Source: Myxococcales bacterium (lineage in GTDB: Bacteria; Myxococcota_A; Bradymonadia; UBA7976; UBA1532). From it: a stretch of DNA of 64,000 bases. The DNA lies in assembly GCA_020633555.1 (NCBI GenBank), contig JACKDL010000015.1, positions 103,913-167,912 on the forward strand. Reading direction: 5' to 3'. Every line of letters begins with the position of its first letter. Within the stretch, counting starts at the first letter, position 1. Made by a program: the position numbers and the translations under genes. Positions 25,701 to 33,825 of this stretch are shown piece by piece. The notes under the pieces are model-generated. The model made no database searches and was not told the origin of the DNA. It saw nothing but the letters and a program-made list of their open reading frames with translations.

Positions 25701-28559
25701 GGGGCCTTGCTCGACGGCGCGGTGCTGGTGGGCGCCAACCTGGCGTCGGCGGATCTGCAAGCGGCGCGCTTCACCACCCTGGGGCCTGACGAGGTGCCGT
25801 TGGTGCCCTGTGGGCAAGGGGGTGTGCGGCCCGACACGCGGCTGGAGCTGGTGAACTGGAACCAGGCCGATCTGCGGGGGGCCGTCATGGTCGGCGTCGA
25901 CCTGGGCGGCGCGTCGTTGGAGGGCGCGCGCATGGCCCACACCGATCTGCGCGGCGCCTGCCTGAAATCGGCGCGCATGGTGCTCAACGACCTGACCCAG
26001 GCCGATCTGCGCGGCGCCGACGCGCGGGAGGCCAGCCTGACCAGCGCCATCCTGAGCGAGACCGACTTCCGCGGCGCCGATCTCACCGGCGCCGACCTGG
26101 TGAACGCCGTCATCGAGCGGGCCCGCTTCGACGAGCCCGTGGGCTGCCAGGCGCTGGACTGGGACGCCCACGCCCAAGCCTGCCTGGTGGGCGATCCCGC
26201 CCTGCCAGGCAAGGGCTGGGCGAACGCGCGTTGCTGCCGCACCCACCTGAACGGGGCCAACCTGAACGGGGCCAACCTCATCGGCGCCGACTTCCGCGAC
26301 GCCGATCTGGCGGGCGCCTCGCTGCTCGGCGTGACCTTCGGCGACGCCCAGGGCCGCCCCGAGGACGAGCCCCTGGACTGCGCCGTGGAAGAGCGGGGCG
26401 TCTGCTGGGAGGCCTGCCAGGCCGCCCAGGGCTGCGACGGCGCGGGCGAGCTGTTCGCCGACTGCGACGCCTGGGTCCGCGAGTGCCAGGTGGCGGACAC
26501 CATCCGCTACGAGTCCGTGGCCGAGCTGCGCGCCGCCATGCGCTGTGTGCGTGAGGTGGTGTTCCGCGCCAACGGGCAGTGCGCCAGCGTGAACGGCGTG
26601 ACCGTTGCGCTGTGCCTGGATGACCCGGTGGCCGCCCTGGCCAGCTTGGGGGATCTGCGCGCCCCCACCCGGTGCAGCTACGCCGACGTGCTGGCCGACG
26701 GCCAGTGCCCCGCCGCTCCGGCGCCGAACTGGGACCTGCCCGCCACCCCCCTCGACGCCCGGTGCGACGTGTCGCGCACCCGGTTCAGCGGCGCCCGCCT
26801 GGACGACGCCCGCATGACCGCGCTGGTGCTCGACCACGTGGCCCTGAAGGGCGCTCGCCTTCACCGCACCCAGCTCCGCAACATGCTGGGCTTCGACCTG
26901 GTGGTCGAAGACGCCGATCTCACGGACGCCGTGCTCCGCGAGGCGAACCTGCGCCAGACCCTGCTGCGCGACGCACTGTTCCAGGGCGCCGATCTGTCGC
27001 TGGCCCTGCTCGATCGCGCCGATCTGCGCGGCAGCGACTTCACCGACGCCACCCTCAGCGAGGTGGAGGCGGTGGCCGTGCGCGCCAACGACGTGGTCAT
27101 GGCCGGCGTGGATCTGTCGGGCGCCGATCTGAACCAGTCCAACTTGTCCGGCGTGGATCTGACGGGCGCCAACCTGGACGGCGCCAACCTGAACACCGCG
27201 CTGATGAGGGACGCCGTGCTCCGCGGCGCCCACAGCGAGCGCTTCCTGGGGCGGTGGCTGGACGCCGCCGACACCACCCTGACCTGCGCCGACGCAGGCG
27301 GCTCCGCCTTCGAGGGGCCGGCGCTGGACGGCATCGTGTTGGCGGGCAGCGACCTGATGTGCGCCCGCTGGACCGCGCCCAGCCTCACGGGCGCCACGCT
27401 GCGTGGGGTGCGCGCCCGTGGTGCCTACCTGCCACAGGCTGACTTCTCGAACGCGGCCATGGGCTCGAAGGGCAGCGTCACCGGCTGCGGCGACCTGGGC
27501 GAGCAGGATCCCGAGCCTTGCGCCCCGCTGGCCGACGCCGATCTGCCCCTGGGGCGCTGCCGCGCCGACAGCATCAACCCCTGCTCGGGCGTTGCTGCCT
27601 GCAACGACTTCACGCAGGCCGTGCTGACGGGCGCCCGCTTCGTCGGCACCACCCTGGGCCGCACCCGCCTGCAAGGCGCGCTGCTCGCGCTGGCTCGGTT
27701 TGAAGGCGCCAACCTGATCGAGACGGATCTGTCGGGCGCGGCCCTGGTGGGCGCGAACTTCATGGGGGTCGACAGCGATCAGCGCATGACGCTGCAGCGC
27801 ACGGATCTGAGCGGCGCCTGCCTGGCGGGCGCCCGGTTCGCTGACGTGAACCTGCAAGGGGTCGATCTCACACAGACCAGCTCCCGGACCGCCGGCGCTG
27901 CATGCGACGGGGCCTGCCAGGGGGACTCGCCGTGGGCGCAGGTCGCGCCGGACGGCACGGGCGAGTGCGCAGGGGTGCACGGGGCCGCCAGCACGGACCC
28001 CCGCCCGGACTGCGCCGAGACCGGCCGGCTCACCTTCACGCGCGCCGAGCTGAGCGGCACGGACTGGAGCGGCGCCGATCTGCGCGAAGCGACCTTCGAC
28101 GGCGTGGTGTTCGGCAGCATGACCGGCGCCCCCGACCTGCAAGGCGCCGTGTTCCACGACGTCACCTTCAGCCCCGACTTCGACGCCACGGCGGTGCCCT
28201 GGACCGGGGCGGTGCTCGGCGGGGCTGTCACCTTCCAGGGAGAGTACCCGGGCGACGCGTCGCCCGATCTGCGCGGCGTCCGAGTGGACGCTCAGCGGGG
28301 GCTGGACCTGACGCTGCTGGGCAACGCCACCTACAACCTGCGCAACGTGGATCTGCGGGGCCTGTGCGGCGGCGCTGAGCTGCTGGCCCAGGCTGGCAGC
28401 CCGCTCCTCATCGGCAGCCAGGGCTTCATGTGCAGCCAGGTCCGCGACTGCCTGGAGCAGGCGGGCTGGGACACGGCGGGCATCCGCACCCGCTGGGTGG
28501 AGTGTGGGGCTGACGTCGCCGAATGCCGCTGCGACAAGATCAGCCCACCCGCCCCCTGA
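22740..28559 (+). CDS. Giant lipoprotein with carboxypeptidase-regulatory-like domains and long pentapeptide-repeat array
   Basis: 1,939 residues; ATG 22740 with GGAGG ten bases before. A signal peptide ends at GALGC (Cys19). Residues about 35-870 are repeated beta-sandwich domains of the carboxypeptidase-regulatory type, recognisable by GxFxLSGLAAGxY and by repeated G-H-G-G-I-type loops and by segments such as VGVVRLxGEP. Residues about 880-1860 are dense A(D/N)LxGA pentapeptide repeats (GADLTGADLGGADLS). A Cys-rich insert of about 130 residues (roughly 1210-1343) interrupts them, and more Cys-rich patches occur near 1585 and 1720. Pentapeptide repeats form a square beta-helix. The likely role is a long rigid surface fibre on a flexible Ig-like stalk; nothing here shows a known function. 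Confidence 0.9.
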   Translation: MRAGWWLVAWTVAAGALGCTDLAPTNPYDPQAPEAQQAKGTLDGTLTLPDGVTGAAFEGATVALFALSAPTTALREAAVVGEAGDDRRARFQFDDLPAGQYRVQPRVPGFALVLDGERTAGLVVQITIGGNASLGELILEADEADRFEVSGRVRLGGTEDGTHAGTRVEAVGSPDVVFTDDDGGWLLRLPAGRRTLRITRARYASVDLAVDVVEGRGAQVDDQVLVGDPAQVFGVLALANTTAGNLLTEAVITAEADGATAAQTNPSLDGSFALSGLAAGAYTIHLRRGGYVPVAIPVVLSVGELRDLTRTELAVDVQAVGATVVRGRAERAGADEDGHGGILVEVAGTPFATTTTSAGAFELGVAPGPVTLRFTAQGYNAEERSLPNVAEGAQVDLAQEVGVVRLSGEPGRLRGVLGLAGVQNPETVRAARVELRQDGEVLDQTNPEGDGAFLFAAVPAGRYELRLIAEGYDTLAFPVTVELGRTTELPLLVLAVSEAGETRVSGRVERLGGAPGSHGGIQVEVVGTDYATQTTSEGRFIVQVPPGAVQLRLSDRGYSPQEVQIPRVAAGTTWDHEAEVGVVRLVGEPASVQGLVTLSRLSTPERVQRATVTATPLAGGAPVGTNPDAEGRFGLVGLAAGDWILRVDGVGYDPIERPLRLEVGAGLDVGQVVLAHGAEGPNAGLFAGRVQVADGRDHAGTVVRLAVAGDDLPFATVLTDVEGRFEVRASREERYTLTLERDGYAIPEAAALGSFAWDDDIDLFLDPDGAGLDLVLDAQPVAGRVEVTVAVEPPWIPVAQRTATVEVRGVDAAADDDTRVVGTGETASLAVAATGRYLVTVSRAGFTSASQFVEITRDAPVTRLALGIELNNLAAAGLDFDGVPLEACALRGPYDLRQADFTGAVLSGEFGPVPADACGGCGMYCRALNLAGADLTGADLGGADLSSDDPADRVRLDEADLFGAALSGVDLSRALMRSADLFGADLSGALLDGAVLVGANLASADLQAARFTTLGPDEVPLVPCGQGGVRPDTRLELVNWNQADLRGAVMVGVDLGGASLEGARMAHTDLRGACLKSARMVLNDLTQADLRGADAREASLTSAILSETDFRGADLTGADLVNAVIERARFDEPVGCQALDWDAHAQACLVGDPALPGKGWANARCCRTHLNGANLNGANLIGADFRDADLAGASLLGVTFGDAQGRPEDEPLDCAVEERGVCWEACQAAQGCDGAGELFADCDAWVRECQVADTIRYESVAELRAAMRCVREVVFRANGQCASVNGVTVALCLDDPVAALASLGDLRAPTRCSYADVLADGQCPAAPAPNWDLPATPLDARCDVSRTRFSGARLDDARMTALVLDHVALKGARLHRTQLRNMLGFDLVVEDADLTDAVLREANLRQTLLRDALFQGADLSLALLDRADLRGSDFTDATLSEVEAVAVRANDVVMAGVDLSGADLNQSNLSGVDLTGANLDGANLNTALMRDAVLRGAHSERFLGRWLDAADTTLTCADAGGSAFEGPALDGIVLAGSDLMCARWTAPSLTGATLRGVRARGAYLPQADFSNAAMGSKGSVTGCGDLGEQDPEPCAPLADADLPLGRCRADSINPCSGVAACNDFTQAVLTGARFVGTTLGRTRLQGALLALARFEGANLIETDLSGAALVGANFMGVDSDQRMTLQRTDLSGACLAGARFADVNLQGVDLTQTSSRTAGAACDGACQGDSPWAQVAPDGTGECAGVHGAASTDPRPDCAETGRLTFTRAELSGTDWSGADLREATFDGVVFGSMTGAPDLQGAVFHDVTFSPDFDATAVPWTGAVLGGAVTFQGEYPGDASPDLRGVRVDAQRGLDLTLLGNATYNLRNVDLRGLCGGAELLAQAGSPLLIGSQGFMCSQVRDCLEQAGWDTAGIRTRWVECGADVAECRCDKISPPAP

Positions 28560-28594
28560 GGCGAGCTTCGATCAACGCGCCGGTCGCGCCCCCA

Positions 28595-28744
28595 TCACTC
28601 ACCCGGTTCGGCCGGCCACCCGCAGCCGAGGGTGAGAAAGTCCTGGCCCACGCTGCCGTTGTCGCGCGCCCCGTGCACGCGCCCGTGGGGCGCCCGCAGC
28701 GCGAAGTCGACCACGCGCCCGTCCACAGCGGCCACCTGGCGCAT
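28595..28744 (-). CDS. Possible short ORF or gene remnant (49 residues)
   Basis: The 217-base gap after the pentapeptide gene is not empty: on the minus strand an ATG at 28744 opens 49 codons of plausible protein (VDGRVVDFALRAPHGR) with coding-like GC third positions. A G-run lies upstream but no clear ribosome site. It ends with a unique Cys/Trp (TLGCGWPAEPGE). I do not recognise it. It may be a small gene or a remnant. It lies just downstream of the Cys-repeat lipoprotein on the same strand. Confidence 0.25.
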   Translation of the reverse strand: MRQVAAVDGRVVDFALRAPHGRVHGARDNGSVGQDFLTLGCGWPAEPGE

Positions 28745-28776
28745 TCGAACGCCAGCCCCCCGGCCGAGCGGCGCGG

Positions 28777-29394
<618 letters not shown>

Positions 29395-29477
29395 GGCGTG
29401 TTCTCCGCGAGGCGCCCAGGGGCGCGGGATGTGGTCCGACCGACCCCCTCCGCGCGGGGGGGCCGCAAAGCGCGCGC

Positions 29478-29506
29478 AGGGTAGCGGAGCCGACTGTGGA
29501 TGTCAT
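29478..29506 (-). promoter_or_regulatory. Promoter of the Cys-repeat lipoprotein gene
   Basis: On the minus strand ATGACA (29506-29501), 17 bases, TACCCT (29483-29478). The -10 context CCGCTACCCTGCGCG is the same as at the nagZ promoter (61651-61679). The start codon is about 84 bases downstream. Confidence 0.5.
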
Positions 29507-29546
29507 GCCCCTGCCGGTGACACCTTCGCGGCGCGGGGGCAGCCCG

Positions 29547-29574
29547 TTGAAAATTCGTGAGCTTCGTGTAATTT
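29547..29574 (+). promoter_or_regulatory. Promoter of the dienoyl-CoA isomerase operon
   Basis: TTGAAA (29547-29552), 16 bases, TAATTT (29569-29574), an AT-rich island in very GC-rich DNA. The ATG lies at 29602, with a purine-rich GGAAGGGGA site between. Confidence 0.55.
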
Positions 29575-29601
29575 TGCCCCTTTCGGCCGGAAGGGGACGC
29601 C

Positions 29602-30414
29602 ATGGGCGCACTGCGCATCGAGCGCGATGGACCGGTGGCCCAGCTCGTGCTGGATCGGCCCAAGAAGCTCAACGCCATGGGGCCCGATTTCTGGGCCGAG
29701 TTCGTGCCCGCGGTGCAGAGCCTGGACGCCGACGAGACGGTCCGCGCCGTGGTGATCCGCGCCGAGGGACGGGCCTTCACCGCCGGCCTCGACCTCATGG
29801 CCATGGTGCCCAAGCTGCCCATCCAGCCCGGCAAGGGGCCCGACGGCGGCCGCCAGGCCCGCTTCCACCAGATGATCCGCGACATGCAGGCCTGCATGAC
29901 CGCCGTGGAGCGCTGCAGGGTGCCCGTCATCGCTGCGGTGCACGGGCCCTGCATCGGCGGCGGGGTCGACCTGATCACCGCCTGCGACATGCGCTTCGCC
30001 GCGGCCGACGCCACCTTCAGCGTGCGTGAGACCAAGATCGCCATCGTGGCCGATCTGGGCACGCTGCAGCGGCTGCCGCGCATCGTGGGGCCCGGCGTCG
30101 CGCGGGAGTGGGTGTTCACCGGCCGCGACGTGGACGCCGCCGAGGCCGAGCGGATGGGGTTGGTGAACCGGGTGCTGCCCGACGCCGAGGCCTGCGTGGC
30201 CCACGCGATGGCGGTGGCCCACGAGATCGCCGCCAACCCGCCCCTGACCGTGCAGGGCGCCAAGCACATCATGAACGAGGCCACCCGCTACGAGACCGAT
30301 CGGTTGCTGGAGCTGGTGGCCACCTGGAACGTGGGGCACCTGGTCACCCAGGACCTGGGCGTGGCGGTCACGGCCTTCATGACGAAGCAGCCGCCCGAGT
30401 ACGCGGGACGGTAG
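29602..30414 (+). CDS. Enoyl-CoA hydratase/isomerase family, dienoyl-CoA isomerase type
   Basis: 270 residues, the usual crotonase length. The oxyanion loop residues are in AFTAGLDL near 55-62 and HGPCIGGGVD near 114-123. The segment ETKIAIVADLGTLQRLPRIVG (about residues 141-161) matches the ECH1-type delta3,5-delta2,4-dienoyl-CoA isomerase: Glu141 plus the Asp in ADLGTLQRLP that characterises these enzymes rather than hydratases. They shift double bonds in odd-position unsaturated fatty acyl-CoAs during beta-oxidation in the cytoplasm. ATG has a GGAAGGGGA site. Two bases separate it from the DUF2325-like gene. Confidence 0.88.
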   Translation: MGALRIERDGPVAQLVLDRPKKLNAMGPDFWAEFVPAVQSLDADETVRAVVIRAEGRAFTAGLDLMAMVPKLPIQPGKGPDGGRQARFHQMIRDMQACMTAVERCRVPVIAAVHGPCIGGGVDLITACDMRFAAADATFSVRETKIAIVADLGTLQRLPRIVGPGVAREWVFTGRDVDAAEAERMGLVNRVLPDAEACVAHAMAVAHEIAANPPLTVQGAKHIMNEATRYETDRLLELVATWNVGHLVTQDLGVAVTAFMTKQPPEYAGR

Positions 30415-30416
30415 GC

Positions 30417-31829
30417 ATGACCAGCGAGGAGAAGCGCGCCCGGCTCGAAGCCCTTGAGCGGGTGGCCCGCGAGGCCCAGAAGCGGCTGGCCGGTCTATAC
30501 GCCCGGCTGGGCGCCGAGGGCCCCCACCCCGAGCTCGAGGAGGCCCTGGATCAGGCCCGCAGCGCCCGCGACGAGGCCGCCAAGGAGTGGGGCCTGGCCG
30601 CACTGCAGTGGCGCCACGGGGGCGGTGGCATCCTGTACGCCAGCGGCGACGGGCCCATCGTGCACCTGGCCGAGCCCCGCGACACGCCGCTGCCCGAGGA
30701 CTCCCTCGACGGCAGCGACGACATTCTGGACGCCGACGACTGGCTGCCCGAACTGCCCGAGCCGGCCTTCGACGTGGGCAAGGTGCTCGCCATCGCCACC
30801 CGGGTGGGGCCGCCGGTGGGGGTGATGAACGACGAGGGCCGCGTGGCCGAGGCCGCCGCCCTGGACCGCGAGCTGGTGCGCATCAACACCTGGGTGGATC
30901 TGCCGCGGCCGGTGCAGCGCAACCTGGTGGGCCTGTTCGTCTCGCGGCTGCGCGCGCTGCAGGACGACTCGCCCCCCCACGTGCGGTCGCTGCTGGAGCG
31001 GCAGCTCCGCAAGGGCTTCGCCAAGCTCACCCAGTTCTCCAGCACCCACCAGCCGGGCTACGTGACGGGCCTGGGCCGCAGCCACCGCCCCGACAGCGGC
31101 TCATGGCACGGCGACGCGGACTTCTGGTGGAAGTCCCTGGGCCGCGAGATCGGCGGCTTCCGGCTGGACGCCGAGCAGGCCGAGCTGGATCCCGAGCAGG
31201 CGCTGGGGCGGCTGGCCGCGGTGGCGCAGGCCACGCCGGCCCCCCTGCCCGAGGCGCTGCACGCCGCCGTGGGGCAGGTGCTCGACGCCGGCGTCAGCAC
31301 CGAGGATGGGCGCCTGGTGCAGCTCCTGACCCCGCACCTGGACGCCCTGGCCGAGAACCCCCACCTGGCCTCGGTGGTGGACGCCATCCGGCACCGCGCG
31401 AGCGGGCAGCCCGACACCGGCCCGTTGCCCATCGACGAGCTGCAGCTCCCCGACGACTGGCCCTTCGCTGCGCGGGTGCGGGGCCGGCGCGCGGCCCTGG
31501 TGGGGGCCGAGCTGAACACCACCCGCCAGAACATGTTCACCGAGGTCTTCCGCTTCGAGAGCCTGCGCTGGTGCGACGCCCGCGACACCCCGGCCCTGGA
31601 GGCGCTCGCCAACGCCATCCAGGACCACGAGGTCGATCTGGTGCTGGTGCTGGCCCGGCACATCAACCAGGAGGCCACCGATCTGCTGCTGCCCGCCTGC
31701 CGCCACGCCCGGGTGGACTGGGTGATGGTGCGGCGCGGCGAGGGCCTGCCCGCCCTGCGCGGCGCCCTGGAGCGCTTCCTGGCCGATCAGTCGGCCACCG
31801 TGCCCATGGCGCCCGCCGCCGCCGAGTAG
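30417..31829 (+). CDS. Uncharacterised protein with DUF2325-like C-terminus
   Basis: 470 residues, soluble, no signal. It begins with a charged helical coiled region (MTSEEKRARLEALERVAREAQKRLAGLY), then an Asp-rich segment. Residues about 360-460 read as a Rossmann-like fold: LVGAELNTTRQ, an IQDHEVDLVLVLARHINQE strand-loop and PACRHARVDWVMVRRG. This resembles DUF2325 proteins, which have a GG near the N-side strand and a short SH/HI-N motif, but the match is weak. Position two bases after the isomerase suggests co-transcription. Function unknown. Confidence 0.65.
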   Translation: MTSEEKRARLEALERVAREAQKRLAGLYARLGAEGPHPELEEALDQARSARDEAAKEWGLAALQWRHGGGGILYASGDGPIVHLAEPRDTPLPEDSLDGSDDILDADDWLPELPEPAFDVGKVLAIATRVGPPVGVMNDEGRVAEAAALDRELVRINTWVDLPRPVQRNLVGLFVSRLRALQDDSPPHVRSLLERQLRKGFAKLTQFSSTHQPGYVTGLGRSHRPDSGSWHGDADFWWKSLGREIGGFRLDAEQAELDPEQALGRLAAVAQATPAPLPEALHAAVGQVLDAGVSTEDGRLVQLLTPHLDALAENPHLASVVDAIRHRASGQPDTGPLPIDELQLPDDWPFAARVRGRRAALVGAELNTTRQNMFTEVFRFESLRWCDARDTPALEALANAIQDHEVDLVLVLARHINQEATDLLLPACRHARVDWVMVRRGEGLPALRGALERFLADQSATVPMAPAAAE

Positions 31830-31935
31830 CTGTCCGCCGCGTGCCCCCGCAGAAAAAAAACACCGCGGGAAGAACCATGGGGCCCGGCGCGCGTTCGAAG
31901 GGGCAGTCCCTCACCCCGACGCACCGGAGCCCCCC

Positions 31936-32517
31936 ATGAAGCACCTCGCCTTTGCGGCCGCCCTCGCCCTGCCCGCCCTGGTGGCGGTGTCGCCCCAGAC
32001 CGCCGACGCCTGCGCCATGATGCGGGTGCACCAGCCGGTGGAGATGGAGCCCCTGATGGCCAAGGCGCAGAAGGCTGAGCAGAAGGGCCAGATCCGCCAG
32101 GCCATCCGCCTGTACGAGCGCGCCATGAACGCCAAGGGCAAGACCAGCGAGCGGGCGCAGGCCGCCTACGCGGCGGCCCGGCTGCACGCGAAGGAGGGCC
32201 GCAGCGATCGGGCCATGAGCCGCCTGAACCGCGCCCTGGCCCTGAACCCGAACCACCTGGACGCCCGCCTGGCCTACGCCGAGGGCCTGGTGGCGGAGTC
32301 GCCCGCCGAGGCCCTGGAGCACCTGGCCGAGCTGGCGAAGCGCGGCGCGCTCACCGACGCCCAGCAGCGGCGCCTGCACGTGGCCCGCGCCCTGGCGGCG
32401 CCCGCGGGGGCCGACATCAGCGCCGACGTCGCCGCCGCCGAGCGCCTGGGCGCCTCGCCGGCCGTCCTGAAGACCCTGAAGGCCAAGGCGCAGCCCGCCA
32501 TGGCCCTGAAGCTCTGA
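31936..32517 (+). CDS. Exported TPR protein
   Basis: 193 residues: signal peptide (MKHLAFAAALALPALVAVSPQTADA-C), a short motif CAMMRVHQP, then about three TPR-like helical pairs (IRQAIRLYERAMNAKGKTS, RAMSRLNRALALNPNHLDARLAYAEGL) to residue 140 and an Ala-rich C-terminus. TPRs bind partner proteins. It is followed by the tetrahaem-motif cytochrome after eight bases and probably works with it in the periplasm. The gap before it (31830-31935) contains an A8 run and a CCCGC/GCGGG arm pair. Confidence 0.8.
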   Translation: MKHLAFAAALALPALVAVSPQTADACAMMRVHQPVEMEPLMAKAQKAEQKGQIRQAIRLYERAMNAKGKTSERAQAAYAAARLHAKEGRSDRAMSRLNRALALNPNHLDARLAYAEGLVAESPAEALEHLAELAKRGALTDAQQRRLHVARALAAPAGADISADVAAAERLGASPAVLKTLKAKAQPAMALKL

Positions 32518-32525
32518 GCGGATCC

Positions 32526-33788
32526 GTGCTCCGCCTGGCCTTCGGCTTCGCCGTCCTGGGCGCGCTGCTCCTGTTCGAGCCCGCCCGCGCCGCGCCGCTG
32601 TCCCCCCAGGCCCAGGCGGGCCGGGCCGCCATGCAGGCGGCCCAGTGCAACCGCTGCCACGCCATCAGCGATCCCACCGGCGGCGACCGGGGCCTGCCCC
32701 CCGCCGACCGCGAGCAGCACTGCGTGGACTGCCACACCTGGATCCTGGGCACCAAGGGCGACGAGGCCGCCAAGGCCCGGATGCGCGCCCAGTTCCCCGA
32801 CTGGGATCGCTACCTGGACTCCATCCAACACTTCGTGCGCCTGCCCGACCTGGGCAGCCTGACCCGCCGGATCCGCCCGGATTTCGTGCGTGGCTTCCTG
32901 GATCGACCCTTCGACCTGCGCCCTCACCTGGACGAGCGGATGATCCCGGTGCGGCTGTCCGCCGCCGAGAAGGACGCGGTGGTGGCCTATCTGGCCGAGC
33001 TGGCGGGCGCCGACGTGAAGGCCGCGCCCGCCCCGGGCCCGACCCCCAGCCCCGCCCAGGTGGCCGAGGGGCGCGAGCGCTTCCTGGCGCTGGGCTGCCC
33101 CACGTGCCACCTCACCGGCACCACCGCGCTGCGACCCGGGCTCGACGCGGCCTACTGGCAGGCCATGCGCCCCGTGGCCGCCCTGGCCCCCGACCTGGCC
33201 CTGGTGCGGCGGCGCATCGATCGGGCGACCCTGGTGCGCTTCGTCCAGGATCCCCAGGCGGTGGATCCCCACACCGCCATGCCCAAGCAGGCCGTGGGCC
33301 CCCAGGACGCCGAGCGGCTGGCCGACTTCCTGCTGCACGCCGAGCTGGGCGAGCGGCCGCGGCCCGCCGCGCAGGACTTCCCGGTGCTGGCCCGCAAGGT
33401 CACCTGGGACGAGGTGTTCGATGAGGTGCTGGGCAAGATCTGCGTGCACTGCCACATGCACCCCGACAGCAACAACGGCGACGGGGGCGCCGGCAACACC
33501 GGCGGCCTGGGCTTCGCCGGCCTGGGGCTGAACCTCGAGACCTACGACGGCGTGCGCGAGGGCCTGCTGCGCGACGGCAAGCGGGTGAGTGTCATCGCGC
33601 CCCCCGCCCCCGGCGAGGCGCCCCTGCTCTACCAGGCCCTGGCCCGCCGGCACACCGAGTTCGCGGCCGGGGGCGTGGCGTCCGACGCGAAGCGGCTGGG
33701 CATGCCGCTGGGCCTGCCCCCGTTGAGCGGGGCCCAGATGCGGCTGGTGCGGACGTGGTTGGCCCAGGGCGCGCCCGGGCCGAAGTAG
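32526..33788 (+). CDS. Exported c-type cytochrome with four CxxCH motifs
   Basis: 420 residues; GTG start eight bases after the TPR gene. Signal peptide (cleavage near PARAAP). Four haem-binding CxxCH motifs: CNRCH 41-45, CVDCH 66-70, CPTCH near 190 and CVHCH near 305. The spacing suggests three cytochrome c-like domains, the first with a paired motif. Candidate axial Met and His residues are present (for example MPKQAVGPQDAERLADFL, a typical distal helix). The AGNTGGLGF near 315-325 is a Gly-rich loop. It probably shuttles electrons in the periplasm; its oxidase or reductase partner is not in the window. Confidence 0.85.
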   Translation: MLRLAFGFAVLGALLLFEPARAAPLSPQAQAGRAAMQAAQCNRCHAISDPTGGDRGLPPADREQHCVDCHTWILGTKGDEAAKARMRAQFPDWDRYLDSIQHFVRLPDLGSLTRRIRPDFVRGFLDRPFDLRPHLDERMIPVRLSAAEKDAVVAYLAELAGADVKAAPAPGPTPSPAQVAEGRERFLALGCPTCHLTGTTALRPGLDAAYWQAMRPVAALAPDLALVRRRIDRATLVRFVQDPQAVDPHTAMPKQAVGPQDAERLADFLLHAELGERPRPAAQDFPVLARKVTWDEVFDEVLGKICVHCHMHPDSNNGDGGAGNTGGLGFAGLGLNLETYDGVREGLLRDGKRVSVIAPPAPGEAPLLYQALARRHTEFAAGGVASDAKRLGMPLGLPPLSGAQMRLVRTWLAQGAPGPK

Positions 33789-33796
33789 GCGGGATC

Positions 33797-33815
33797 GGCG
33801 CCCCGTCGGGGCGCC
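33797..33815. terminator. GC hairpin between convergent cytochrome and pspA genes
   Basis: Perfect 8-bp stem, GGCGCCCC-GTC-GGGGCGCC, in the 37-base gap between two convergent stops. No T-run follows. It is the best terminator candidate in the window. Confidence 0.45.
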
Positions 33816-33825
33816 AGGGCAGGCC

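Noticed and set aside
23256..28157. Long minus-strand open frame opposite the pentapeptide gene
   Set aside because: His/Gly/Arg-rich mirror of the repeats, no motifs; the sense strand has clear lipobox and pentapeptide pattern.
31830..31935. A8 run with flanking CCCGC/GCGGG as a possible terminator
   Set aside because: The A-run lies in the loop instead of after a stem on either strand; no minus-strand gene reads into it.
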